Positions 1 through 6,442 are shown, counted from the stretch's first letter. The stretch is DNA of 7,734 bases from Armatimonadota bacterium (GCA_020028535.1 JAIBHM010000087.1:1-7734), one strand, 5' to 3'. The notes: generated from the sequence alone by a model not told the origin. Numbers and translations: made by a program.

Positions 1-1135
1 TGCGCGCCTGATAATACTCAAGTGCGATCTGGTCCGAGAAGGTCGCCACGGCATCAGGCCCATCGGTGAGCGTGGTTAGGCGGGCGTCGCTGAAGAGCCC
101 GGCGAGCGCTTGACCGCCGAGGTATCCCGCAATGTACGAGTACAGGCCCCGCTGTTGCTCGGCCCACCGCGGGCCAAATACCCGCCCATCGGCCTCGAGC
201 GCCTCCACCAGCGGCCGGCCCTGGCTGTGTGACGGAATGGGGATGCCCAGCAGGACCGCGACGGTCGGTGCGACCTCAACCTGGCGCACGTCACCCCCTT
301 GGACCCCACGCCGGATCCCTGCCCCGGCCAGAACGAGCGGTACCTGCTTGACGACCGGTTCCCACCCGCCGTGCCCTCCACGATCGATGTGGCCGTGATC
401 CGACGTTACGATGACGGTAGTGGTGCCGAGATCTACGGCCGTAAGCAGCGATGCCAGAAGCGTGTCGACGCGGCGCACGGATTCAGCGTATTCCGGGCTG
501 GCCCCACCGAAACCGTGGCCGAGCAGGTCGACGCTCGGGAAATGGACGAGAATGAGTTGCAGATCCTGCTTGAGGAGGCCGAGCGCACCCGCGGCCACCG
601 TATCGCTCGTGCGATACAGTGGATCGATCTGGGTGTACGTGGGCGGATCGCTGACCAGAACTCGCGCGTCGAGGGAGCCGGGAAAGAGCTTCCCCCATCC
701 GGAATGGCCCGCCACTCCCGTCCGGAATCCCGCGCGCTTGGCCGCCGCGAAGAGATGGTCCACCCGCACGGGCCCCTCATACCAGTTGGTCGTCACGCCA
801 CTGACTTCTTGGGCAGCGCCGGAGGCGATGAGCGTCCAGCCTGGATACGAGAGCGACGGCTCGCCGGTCCATGCCCTGAAGTCGGCCCCCTGCTCCCGGA
901 GCGCATTGAGCGTCTTCATGGTCCGGGATCTGTCGAGGCGGAGGCCATCGACCACGACAAGGACCACCCGCCGAGTGAGCGGTGCGCCGCCAACCCCGAA
1001 GGGCAGCGGGCTCGAGAAGGGGGAGCGGTATTCTACTACGGCGTTCCACGAATACACGGTCAGCCGCTGCGCGCCGTAACCCGCGGCGGCGAGAATCCAG
1101 ATGACCAGCAGGGACGTCAGTAACCGGCGACCGAT
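1..1135 (-). CDS. Alkaline phosphatase superfamily phosphodiesterase (NPP-like), partial at 3' end
   Basis: Predicted metal-dependent phosphatase or phosphodiesterase (type I phosphodiesterase/nucleotide pyrophosphatase-like fold), probably anchored in or exported across the membrane. The N-terminus reads RRLLTSLLVIWILAAAG, a basic start followed by a hydrophobic segment. The seven family positions are all visible: Asp in VVVDG (949-947), a nucleophile position in PSLSYPGW filled by Ser (850-848) where NPPs usually have Thr, the DLLGH pair (Asp 529-527, His 517-515), the SDHG pair (Asp 400-398, His 397-395) and His in GGHGG (373-371). The frame stays open to the left edge, about 378 codons, with no stop seen. 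The start is uncertain. A GGAG at 1147-1144 sits 8 nt before an ATC at 1135, and the nearest ordinary start is GTG at 1057, which would cut off the hydrophobic segment. It lies about 70 bp downstream of cobB on the same strand and is possibly cotranscribed. The substrate is unknown. The family call is firm, the start is not. Confidence 0.85.
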   Translation of the reverse strand, partial: MGRRLLTSLLVIWILAAAGYGAQRLTVYSWNAVVEYRSPFSSPLPFGVGGAPLTRRVVLVVVDGLRLDRSRTMKTLNALREQGADFRAWTGEPSLSYPGWTLIASGAAQEVSGVTTNWYEGPVRVDHLFAAAKRAGFRTGVAGHSGWGKLFPGSLDARVLVSDPPTYTQIDPLYRTSDTVAAGALGLLKQDLQLILVHFPSVDLLGHGFGGASPEYAESVRRVDTLLASLLTAVDLGTTTVIVTSDHGHIDRGGHGGWEPVVKQVPLVLAGAGIRRGVQGGDVRQVEVAPTVAVLLGIPIPSHSQGRPLVEALEADGRVFGPRWAEQQRGLYSYIAGYLGGQALAGLFSDARLTTLTDGPDAVATFSDQIALEYYQAR

Positions 1136-1203
1136 TGTCCACTCTCCTTCTGCAACATGCTGGCCGTTGCTTCGGCGGGCCTCGGAATCGAACCTCCTCG
1201 GGC

Positions 1204-2601
1204 TTATTCCTTATATGCCTCGCGAAAGCGGCGGCAGGCGTCGACAAACCGCTGCGCCATCTCCGGCCTGGAGGCGAAATGCACATGCGAGTACGCGGCG
1301 AGCAGAGAGCTCGTGGCGATCCCATCGCGACCATCCTCAATGCCGCGGCCGCCGGCGGAGCGGTACGCGAAGTCGAGCGGGCCCTCCGGTTCCACGGTCG
1401 ACCAGTGGAACTCGTGGCCACGCACAGACTCCCCGCGCCGCAGCAGCAGCGTGTCGGAAGCAGCCTCGAGCGTGACGTAATTGAGGGCGACGAGACGGCC
1501 ATGCATCCGCGCCGTCGCCGCCACGACGCCGGCCATTTCGTACGATTCCTCGTCCGCGCCTGAGGAGGAGGACCCTACCAGACGCCGGCTGAGATACAAT
1601 AGGCCGCCGCATTCCGCGTAGGCCGGCATCCCGCCGCGCACTGCGGCCGCGATTGTCCGCCGCATCGCCGCGTTCTCTGCCAGCTCCCGCGCATACACTT
1701 CAGGGAACCCGCCACCCAGATAAAGCCCATTCACATCGGGCAGGGTGCGGTCATGGATCGGACTGAACGGCACGAGCTCCGCGCCGAAGCTCTCCAGCAT
1801 CTCCAGGCCGTCCGGATAGTAGAACGAGAACGCCTCATCCTGCGCGATGCCGATCCGCGCCACTTCCGGAGCCGGGATCGGCGGAAAGGCCAAGGGACCG
1901 GGGACGACGACGGGAGCGGCGGTGCGCGCGATCCGGATGAGGGCGTCGAGGTCTATGTGCGATGACACGGCATCGCTGAGGGCTTCGATGACGGCATCGG
2001 GAGGCGCTTCCGGCGCCGGGATGAGCCCGAGGTGTCGCTCGGGAATCCTCAGGCGGTCATCCCATGGGACGGCCCCGAGCAGGGTCAACCCCGAGGATTG
2101 CAGGGCATCGCGCAGCATCGCCACGTGACGTGTACCGCCCGCGCGGTTGGCGATCACACCGGCGATCGTCACCTGAGGATCGAATGCGGCGAACCCGAGC
2201 GCCGTCGCCGCCGCGCTGCGGACGGAGCCGGCCACATCGACGACCAACACGACCGGCGCCCCGAGCAGCCGCGCCAGTTCCGCCGTCGACCCCTCGTCGC
2301 CGGCGCCGCCGTGGCCATCATAGAGGCCCATCATCCCCTCAATCACGGCGATATCGGCGGCTGAGCACCCACGGGCGAAGAGTTCCAATACCGTTGGATG
2401 TGGCAGCATCCAGGAGTCCAGGGTACGCGCGGAACGGCCTGCCGCCGCGCCGAGCAGCGACGGATCGATGAAGTCAGGACCTGCCTTGAAGGGCTGCACC
2501 CGTAGGCCCCGCCGCGTTAGCGCGCGCAGCAGTCCCATCGCGACGGACGACTTGCCACAGCCGCTGTGGGTCCCGGCAATCACCAACCTTGACATCTGCA
2601 T
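1204..2601 (-). CDS. cobB: Cobyrinic acid a,c-diamide synthase (CbiA/CobB family)
   Basis: ATP-dependent, glutamine-using enzyme that amidates the a and c carboxylates of (hydrogeno)cobyrinic acid in cobalamin synthesis; cytoplasmic. The 465-residue length fits the family. The N-terminal dethiobiotin-synthetase-like ATPase has the P-loop GTHSGCGKSS (10-19), FKAGPDFIDP (38-47) and EGMMGLYDG (88-96). The C-terminal class I glutamine amidotransferase half has AFSFYYPDGLEML (257-269), YLGGGFPE (294-301), the nucleophile Cys331 in AECGGL, HEFHW (396-400) and the YSHVHF histidines (437-442). A small Ser-rich insert (343-346) follows the nucleophile region. The ATG at 2601 is preferred because GGAG lies about 6 nt upstream; a second ATG two codons in is less well placed. 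No other cobalamin gene is in the window. A nickel-tetrapyrrole (CfbB) role is a remote alternative seen mainly in methanogens. Confidence 0.95.
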   Translation of the reverse strand: MQMSRLVIAGTHSGCGKSSVAMGLLRALTRRGLRVQPFKAGPDFIDPSLLGAAAGRSARTLDSWMLPHPTVLELFARGCSAADIAVIEGMMGLYDGHGGAGDEGSTAELARLLGAPVVLVVDVAGSVRSAAATALGFAAFDPQVTIAGVIANRAGGTRHVAMLRDALQSSGLTLLGAVPWDDRLRIPERHLGLIPAPEAPPDAVIEALSDAVSSHIDLDALIRIARTAAPVVVPGPLAFPPIPAPEVARIGIAQDEAFSFYYPDGLEMLESFGAELVPFSPIHDRTLPDVNGLYLGGGFPEVYARELAENAAMRRTIAAAVRGGMPAYAECGGLLYLSRRLVGSSSSGADEESYEMAGVVAATARMHGRLVALNYVTLEAASDTLLLRRGESVRGHEFHWSTVEPEGPLDFAYRSAGGRGIEDGRDGIATSSLLAAYSHVHFASRPEMAQRFVDACRRFREAYKE

Positions 2602-2629
2602 GGGGGTCTCCGGTGAGGCTGGTTCGACG

Positions 2630-2658
2630 CCTGGCGAAGGCGACCCTTGACGCCCAGG
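2630..2658. repeat. Imperfect inverted repeat in the divergent intergenic region
   Basis: CCTGGCG at 2630-2636 is complementary to CGCCCAGG at 2651-2658 with one unpaired C, separated by 14 nt. It overlaps the -35 element proposed for the plus-strand leader and lies in the presumed 5' untranslated region of cobB. It could be an operator half-site pair or an RNA hairpin in the cobB leader. It could also be chance in GC-rich DNA. Confidence 0.3.
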
Positions 2659-2675
2659 AACTCCGATGCTACGCT
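2647..2675 (+). promoter_or_regulatory. Candidate sigma70-type promoter for the leader and the NAGPA-domain gene
   Basis: The -35-like TTGACG (2647-2652, one mismatch to TTGACA) is separated by exactly 17 nt from the -10-like TACGCT (2670-2675). The -10 is preceded by TG at 2667-2668, giving an extended -10. Transcription would begin near 2682 and give a leader of about 210 nt before the TTG start at 2892. The TAAAAT at 2693-2698 is a better -10 match alone but has no -35 at the right distance. Confidence 0.45.
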
Positions 2676-2713
2676 GGTCGCGTTTCAGGTTCTAAAATGG
2701 CTGATAGAAAGGG

Positions 2714-2751
2714 GGTGAGGCCGACGATGCATAGACTGACCCCGGCCCACC
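2714..2751 (+). promoter_or_regulatory. Candidate antiterminator hairpin covering the leader-peptide RBS
   Basis: GGTG (2714-2717) plus GGCC (2719-2722) can pair with GGCCCACC (2744-2751), forming eight base pairs with one bulged A. The stem takes up the leader ORF's Shine-Dalgarno and places its ATG in the loop. Its 3' arm is the same segment that forms the 5' arm of the terminator stem, so the two structures cannot coexist. This is the arrangement of segments 1, 2 and 3 in attenuators. It is inferred from base pairing only. Confidence 0.4.
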
Positions 2752-2771
2752 GGAAAGAGGTTTCGGGGTAA
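2727..2771 (+). CDS. Candidate 14-aa leader peptide (MHRLTPAHRKEVSG)
   Basis: The run AAAGGGGGTGA (2708-2718) closely resembles a full anti-SD complement and lies 8 nt before this ATG. This is the best ribosome binding site in the intergenic region, followed by only 14 codons and TAA. The peptide has two His, two Arg and one Lys but no run of one regulatory amino acid. Codons 5-8 overlap the 5' arm of the terminator stem and the stop codon lies in the loop of the inner hairpin, so a ribosome on this ORF would change which RNA fold forms. An in-frame ATG at 2697 would give 24 residues but has a poor RBS. Expression is inferred, not shown. Confidence 0.4.
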   Translation: MHRLTPAHRKEVSG

Positions 2772-2832
2772 GGCGGAACCTTTTCCGTCTTGCCAGCGTC
2801 CTGGTTCTTGTGGGCCGGGGCGCTTTTCTTTT
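2740..2832 (+). terminator. Large intrinsic-terminator-like leader structure with internal hairpins
   Basis: CCCCGGCCCAC (2740-2750) is perfectly complementary over 11 bp to GTGGGCCGGGG (2810-2820), which is followed by CGCTTTTCTTTT, a T-rich tract on this strand only. Inside are a long hairpin (2751-2764 with 2775-2787, one bulged A, loop 2765-2774) and a short one (CCAG 2793-2796 with CTGG 2801-2804). GGTAAG in the first loop (2767-2772) can also pair with CTTGCC (2789-2794) as a pseudoknot, which would compete with the short hairpin. No plus-strand gene ends upstream, so the structure most likely attenuates the downstream gene. I do not recognise a known riboswitch consensus in it. Confidence 0.55.
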
Positions 2833-2870
2833 GTCCCCGTCTAGTGCGCCGTCGCCCCGGGGCATGCAGT

Positions 2871-2880
2871 AAGGGGAAGG
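2871..2880 (+). promoter_or_regulatory. Ribosome binding site deciding the NAGPA-domain gene start
   Basis: AAGGGGAAGG ends 11 nt before the TTG at 2892. It is the only purine-rich, SD-like run between the terminator and the signal peptide. The spacing is on the long side but usable. Confidence 0.5.
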
Positions 2881-2891
2881 TCACGGCAGCC

Positions 2892-4436
2892 TTGCGCACA
2901 CTATACCTGACCGTCATCCTGATCATCGTTCTTGCGGGGGCCGGTGCGGCCTCATGGGCCCAGATGTCACCGGACGACCCGGGCATCCCTGCGGAGGAAG
3001 AACCGGCTGAGCCACAACCGGCTGAGCCACAACCGGCCGAGCCACACCCGCCACCGTCGCCCGCGCCACAGCCACCCGCATCAACGCCCACGCAAGTGGA
3101 CGATCAGCCGCCCACAGCTGCTTCGGTTCGCCTCGAAGATGTCGTATGGACCGAAGAGGGCCAAATCGGCAAGCTCACCATTCGCACCGATGCCCCGGTG
3201 AACTTCCGTGCCTTCGCCGGGAAGAGCAGCATCGCCGTCGACCTCTGGCGCGCTCACAACGCGGAGTGGCGCACGGAGCCGCTGGCCCACGCGTACGCGA
3301 GACGCCTGCGCATCCGCCAGTACACTCCCGAGCTCGCCCGCATTTACATCGACCTGAAGAAACCGGCTCGGTACAAGACGTTTGTGAAGTCAGATCCGTA
3401 CGGCCTCGCCGTCCTTGTCATCCCCCCGTGGATGGCGACCACGAAATTGCCGGCCAGCGTGGCGTATGAGAAGATCCGCGTGCCCAGCGGACGGGGCTCC
3501 TCGGCGGTGCACATCCTGCGCGTGGATCCCAGCTCTCCGGACATCGTGATCCGTCCTGTGCTGGCGGGGGACGTCAGCTCGGGTGCGGAGACGACAAGTG
3601 TCATTGCCACCCGCTATGACGCGCTGGCGGGGATCAACGGGGGATACTTCGCCGGATCTGGACGCCCCCTCGGGATGATCGTCATCGACGGAGAGCTCGT
3701 GTCCGCCCCGCTGCCCCGCCGTTCGGTCTTCGCGATCTCCACTGACGGCCGGCTGCTCATCCAGGCATTCGAGTTTCAGGGACACATCATCACCCCCGAG
3801 AACAAACGGTTGTGGATCTCGGCGGTTAACCGGCCGCCTCATGCTGGGGGGGTCGCCGTGTACACGTCGCACTACGGACCTTTGACTCCGTACCTGCAGA
3901 CTGCCGCGGTCGTACGCTCGGGGATCGTTCAAGGGTATTTCTCCGGACGCATCCTGATCCCGCAGGGCGGTTACGTCCTGACGGTCAACCAATCCGACGA
4001 GGGGATGCTGACGGGGAACCTGAAGCCGGCTCAGCGGGCCGACATCGTGCTTGATGTCGACCCCGGGATGCGGCTGATCAGCGCCCTCGGCGGCGGGCCG
4101 CGCCTGGTCAAAGAGGGAAAGGCGTTCGTCCCGTTCGTCTGGGAGTGGTTTACTGCGGCGCTGTTCGCGACGCGCGAACCCCGGACTGCCGTGGGGATCA
4201 TGCCCAACGGCAAGCTCATCTTCGTCACGGTTGATGGCCGCAGCAAGCAGAACACCGGCATGACGCTCTCCGAGCTCGCCCGGTTGATGGTCAACCTCGG
4301 CGCATTCGAGGCGATGAACCTCGACGGGGGCTCCTCGGCCACGATGGTCGTGGGCGGCCGCATGGTCAACGAACCGTCGGCCGGAGAAGAACGTGCTGTC
4401 GGCTCGGCCCTCCTGATCCTGCGGGCGAACCGCTAG
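2892..4436 (+). CDS. Secreted AMIN-like / NAGPA phosphodiester glycosidase domain protein
   Basis: Predicted exported envelope protein of 514 residues. A signal peptide (about 1-23, MRTLYLTVILIIVLAG then AASWAQ, likely cut after SWA) is followed by a Pro/Glu linker with three PAEPQ/H repeats (about 38-52). An AMIN-like region (about 79-180) comes next; such domains localise proteins to the cell envelope. The C-terminal phosphodiester glycosidase domain (about 200-512, DUF2233/NAGPA) shows NGGYF (249-253), GGGPRLV (400-406), RTAVG (431-435), VDGR (447-450) and NLDGGSS (476-482). The family hydrolyses sugar-1-phosphodiester bonds in characterised members; the bacterial substrate here is unknown, perhaps wall polymers. 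TTG 2892 is chosen because it starts a clean signal peptide after an SD. The frame is open back to a TTG at 2790, but that lies inside the terminator structure, and GTG 2844 has no RBS. Probably controlled by the leader upstream. Confidence 0.9.
   Translation: MRTLYLTVILIIVLAGAGAASWAQMSPDDPGIPAEEEPAEPQPAEPQPAEPHPPPSPAPQPPASTPTQVDDQPPTAASVRLEDVVWTEEGQIGKLTIRTDAPVNFRAFAGKSSIAVDLWRAHNAEWRTEPLAHAYARRLRIRQYTPELARIYIDLKKPARYKTFVKSDPYGLAVLVIPPWMATTKLPASVAYEKIRVPSGRGSSAVHILRVDPSSPDIVIRPVLAGDVSSGAETTSVIATRYDALAGINGGYFAGSGRPLGMIVIDGELVSAPLPRRSVFAISTDGRLLIQAFEFQGHIITPENKRLWISAVNRPPHAGGVAVYTSHYGPLTPYLQTAAVVRSGIVQGYFSGRILIPQGGYVLTVNQSDEGMLTGNLKPAQRADIVLDVDPGMRLISALGGGPRLVKEGKAFVPFVWEWFTAALFATREPRTAVGIMPNGKLIFVTVDGRSKQNTGMTLSELARLMVNLGAFEAMNLDGGSSATMVVGGRMVNEPSAGEERAVGSALLILRANR
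3003..3047 (+). repeat. 15-bp tandem repeat, three copies, coding for PAEPQ
   Basis: CCGGCTGAGCCACAA occurs twice exactly (3003-3017, 3018-3032) and a third time with two changes (3033-3047). It encodes PAEPQ, PAEPQ, PAEPH in the linker between signal peptide and AMIN-like domain. Each unit keeps the frame, so copy number can vary by slippage without breaking the protein. Confidence 0.9.
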
Positions 4437-4465
4437 CCCCCACCGCGCTCGTCAACCTCCGCGAA

Positions 4466-4491
4466 GGCCCGCATTCCCGGAAAGCTGGGCC
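4466..4491. other. Inverted repeat / hairpin after the NAGPA-domain gene
   Basis: GGCCCGC (4466-4472) can pair with GC-T-GGGCC (4484-4491, T4486 bulged), continuing inward to TTC (4474-4476) with GAA (4480-4482) around a three-base loop. It starts 30 bp past the stop codon in the 109-bp gap before the methyltransferase gene. No T-tract follows, so it is not a standard intrinsic terminator. It may be a weak terminator, an mRNA 3'-end stabiliser or a protein site. Confidence 0.35.
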
Positions 4492-4527
4492 GCGCCTGTT
4501 GTGACAGAACGGTTGCAGACTCCAGTG

Positions 4528-4546
4528 TAGAAATAATCAGTACCGA
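4528..4546 (+). promoter_or_regulatory. AT-rich -10-like element just before the methyltransferase start (leaderless?)
   Basis: TAGAAATAAT (4528-4537) is a local AT-rich patch in otherwise GC-rich DNA and contains AATAAT, one mismatch from TATAAT, at 4532-4537. The next start codon is only 8 nt further, and no Shine-Dalgarno is visible between them. Transcription could therefore begin at or next to the ATG. No convincing -35 is present at 16-18 nt; TTGCAG (4513-4518) is 15 nt from TAATCA at best. Confidence 0.3.
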
Positions 4547-5256
4547 TGCTCACCCCACGGCGGCTCGAGGCCCGTGAGTTTCTCGACACCCCGGTACAGG
4601 ATTCCCAGGAACTCTGGCAGCTGCTGCTCGAGATCCGTCGGGCCAACAGCCGCTACGGCGGCGTCCGCCTCGTGCTCCACCACCTGGCGGAGTTCATCCC
4701 GCGGATCCCACACCGGCCCATTACTTTGCTCGACGTGGCCACCGCCGGTGCAGACATCCCGCGGGCGGTGGCGGAGTGGGCGCGTCGAGAGGATCTCGAG
4801 ATTCGCATCACCGCGATCGATCTCAGCGGCGAGATCCTCGCCCTGGCCCGGATCGGCCTTGCCTCCTATCCGGAGATCACCCTGGTGCGCGCCGACGCAT
4901 TGCGGCTTCCCTTCGCCGATCGGTCGTTCGACATCGTGATCAACGGCCTGACGCTGCACCACTTCACGCTCGTGGACGGAGCATTGGTCCTGCGGGAGAT
5001 CGCCCGCGTCGCCCGCGAGGCGTTTGTCGTCAACGATCTCGTGCGCTCGTGGGCCGCGTACGCCGGTGCCTGGTTGGACGCCCACATGCTCGGACGCGGC
5101 CGGCTGGTCAGGCATGATGCTCCGATCTCCGTCCTGCGGTCGTTCACGATTTCCGAACTCCGCCAGATGGCGGCCCTCGCCGGGCTGAACGGAATCGAGG
5201 TGCACCGGCATCCGGTCTTCCGCGCGGCGCTCGTGCGCCCGCCGGGAGGAGCGTAG
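4546..5256 (+). CDS. Class I SAM-dependent methyltransferase
   Basis: Predicted cytoplasmic small-molecule methyltransferase of 236 residues. The Rossmann SAM site includes LLDVATAGADIP (61-72; a degenerate motif I in place of the usual GxGxG), the acidic strand end AIDLS (90-94) that should hold the SAM ribose, ADALRLPFADRSFDIV (116-131) and LHHF (137-140). The N-terminal RRLEAREFLD stretch and the IRRANSRYGG helix (30-39) resemble the methyltransferases found beside polyketide synthases and FAD oxidoreductases in many high-GC bacteria; that comparison is from memory. ATG 4546 is the first possible start, because an in-frame TAA lies at 4534-4536. The gene opens the four-gene run, and its last codons carry the RBS (GGAGGAG, 5245-5251) of the next gene. 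Acceptor and methylated atom cannot be read from the sequence. Confidence 0.9.
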   Translation: MLTPRRLEAREFLDTPVQDSQELWQLLLEIRRANSRYGGVRLVLHHLAEFIPRIPHRPITLLDVATAGADIPRAVAEWARREDLEIRITAIDLSGEILALARIGLASYPEITLVRADALRLPFADRSFDIVINGLTLHHFTLVDGALVLREIARVAREAFVVNDLVRSWAAYAGAWLDAHMLGRGRLVRHDAPISVLRSFTISELRQMAALAGLNGIEVHRHPVFRAALVRPPGGA

Positions 5257-5257
5257 C

Positions 5258-6442
5258 GTGGCGATCGCGGACGTCGTGGTGGTGGGCGCGGGCCCCGCTG
5301 GGACAGCGGCAGCCGCAGATCTCGCGGCCAGAGGATTCCACGTCGTGCTGGTAGATCGAGCCACGTTTCCGCGAGACAAACCGTGTGGAGACTACTGCAA
5401 TCCTGGGGCCGCGCACCTGCTCGACAAAATCGGCATGCTCGACCACGTGCTGGGGGCCGGCGCAGGCAGTATCGATGCGATGACCGTCGTGGCTCAGGAC
5501 GGCTCAACGTTCACGGAGCGGTTTCCCGCGGGACGAGGGCTGGTGATCCGGCGGGAGCGGCTGGATGCGCTTCTGCTCGACCGGGCTGCCAGGGCGGGCG
5601 CGGAGATCGTTGAAGGTTATTATGCCGAGACGGTGACCGTCAATGGCCACGTCGAAATCCGCGCCTTGCGGCACCGGACCGCCTTCCGCGGTCGTCTTTT
5701 GATTGCTGCAGATGGAATGCGGTCCGTAGTCGCCCGGCGTTTGGGTCTGCTCACGACACTTCCGATGGGACGGTACACAGTGGGCGCCTATTTCTCCGGG
5801 TGCTCCGGACCGGCTGCGGGCGAGCTGCACCTGGGGCCCGGCTCGTACGGCGGTGTGGCGCGCTTCGGGGACGGAAGCGCCAATGTCTGCCTTGCGCTGC
5901 CGCGTGGATGGTTTCCGGGCCATTCTGCCGCAGATGTCTTTGCCGCGGGCGTGCTCCGGCTGCCTGCGCTCTCCGAACGGGTTGTGGGGTGGAAACGCGA
6001 GGGGCTATTCCGTGTGAGCGGACCCGTGGGAGTTACGGTGCACCGGGTCGTGGCGGATCGAACCATCCTCGCGGGAGACGCCGCGGGCCAGGTGGAGCCG
6101 GTGACCGGGCAGGGGATCTCGTTCGCATTGCGCTCCGGCCTGCTCGCCGCGGAGGAAGCAGCCCGCGCGTTGGAGGCGGGAACGTTCTCGGCCGATGCGC
6201 TCGCAGCGTACGCGCGGCGGCGGTCCACAGCGCTTGGACCCAAACTGCGCCTCATGAACATGGTGACGCATCTTGCGCTTCGTCCGCGGCTCACGCCTGC
6301 GCTGGTCCGCCGGCTAGCCCGCACTCCCGGCCTGGCCCGGCGTCTACTTGGAACGACGGGGGACGTGCTGGAGGCCGAAGAGGTCTTCTCGCTGCAGTAC
6401 GCCCTCCGGGTGCTGTTGGGGATCGATGCGCACGACGCATGA
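5258..6442 (+). CDS. FAD-dependent oxidoreductase, geranylgeranyl reductase-like
   Basis: Flavoprotein of 394 residues from the group that includes geranylgeranyl reductases, aromatic hydroxylases and flavin halogenases. The dinucleotide-binding fold starts at once with VVVVGAGPAG (6-15) and ends with Asp33 in LVD, which should bind the FAD ribose. Next come KPCGDYCNPGA (41-51), the region equivalent to the PCGG/PCGE motif of this group, IAADGMRS (149-156), and the second FAD motif LAGDAAG with PVTGQG (271-277, 281-286). No WxWxIP halogenase motif is seen, so halogenation is unlikely. The GTG start at 5258 lies 6 nt after GGAGGAG and one base after the previous stop, so translation is probably coupled. 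Within the cluster it would oxidise or reduce the polyketide or acyl product. Substrate and electron donor are unknown. Confidence 0.9.
   Translation: MAIADVVVVGAGPAGTAAAADLAARGFHVVLVDRATFPRDKPCGDYCNPGAAHLLDKIGMLDHVLGAGAGSIDAMTVVAQDGSTFTERFPAGRGLVIRRERLDALLLDRAARAGAEIVEGYYAETVTVNGHVEIRALRHRTAFRGRLLIAADGMRSVVARRLGLLTTLPMGRYTVGAYFSGCSGPAAGELHLGPGSYGGVARFGDGSANVCLALPRGWFPGHSAADVFAAGVLRLPALSERVVGWKREGLFRVSGPVGVTVHRVVADRTILAGDAAGQVEPVTGQGISFALRSGLLAAEEAARALEAGTFSADALAAYARRRSTALGPKLRLMNMVTHLALRPRLTPALVRRLARTPGLARRLLGTTGDVLEAEEVFSLQYALRVLLGIDAHDA

Noticed and set aside
299..1123. Long plus-strand open frame (274 codons) antisense to the phosphodiesterase
   Set aside because: It has no recognisable domain, and the opposite strand carries all metal-ligand motifs of the alkaline phosphatase superfamily. 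Long antisense frames are expected at this GC content.
2602..2790. Possible cobalamin riboswitch upstream of cobB on the minus strand
   Set aside because: The region is too short and contains no B12-box-like consensus. The strong RNA fold has its T-tract on the plus strand only.
2790..2891. N-terminal extension of the NAGPA-domain protein from TTG 2790 or GTG 2844
   Set aside because: The 2790 start lies inside the terminator structure and 2844 has no ribosome binding site. The signal peptide begins naturally at 2892.
4466..4510. Intrinsic terminator after the NAGPA-domain gene
   Set aside because: A hairpin is possible, but what follows is GCGCCTGTTGTG with no T-tract, so it is listed only as an inverted repeat.
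4537..5379. 280-codon minus-strand frame across the methyltransferase gene
   Set aside because: Composition shadow of the methyltransferase and oxidoreductase genes, with no domain, while the plus frame shows complete SAM-binding motifs.
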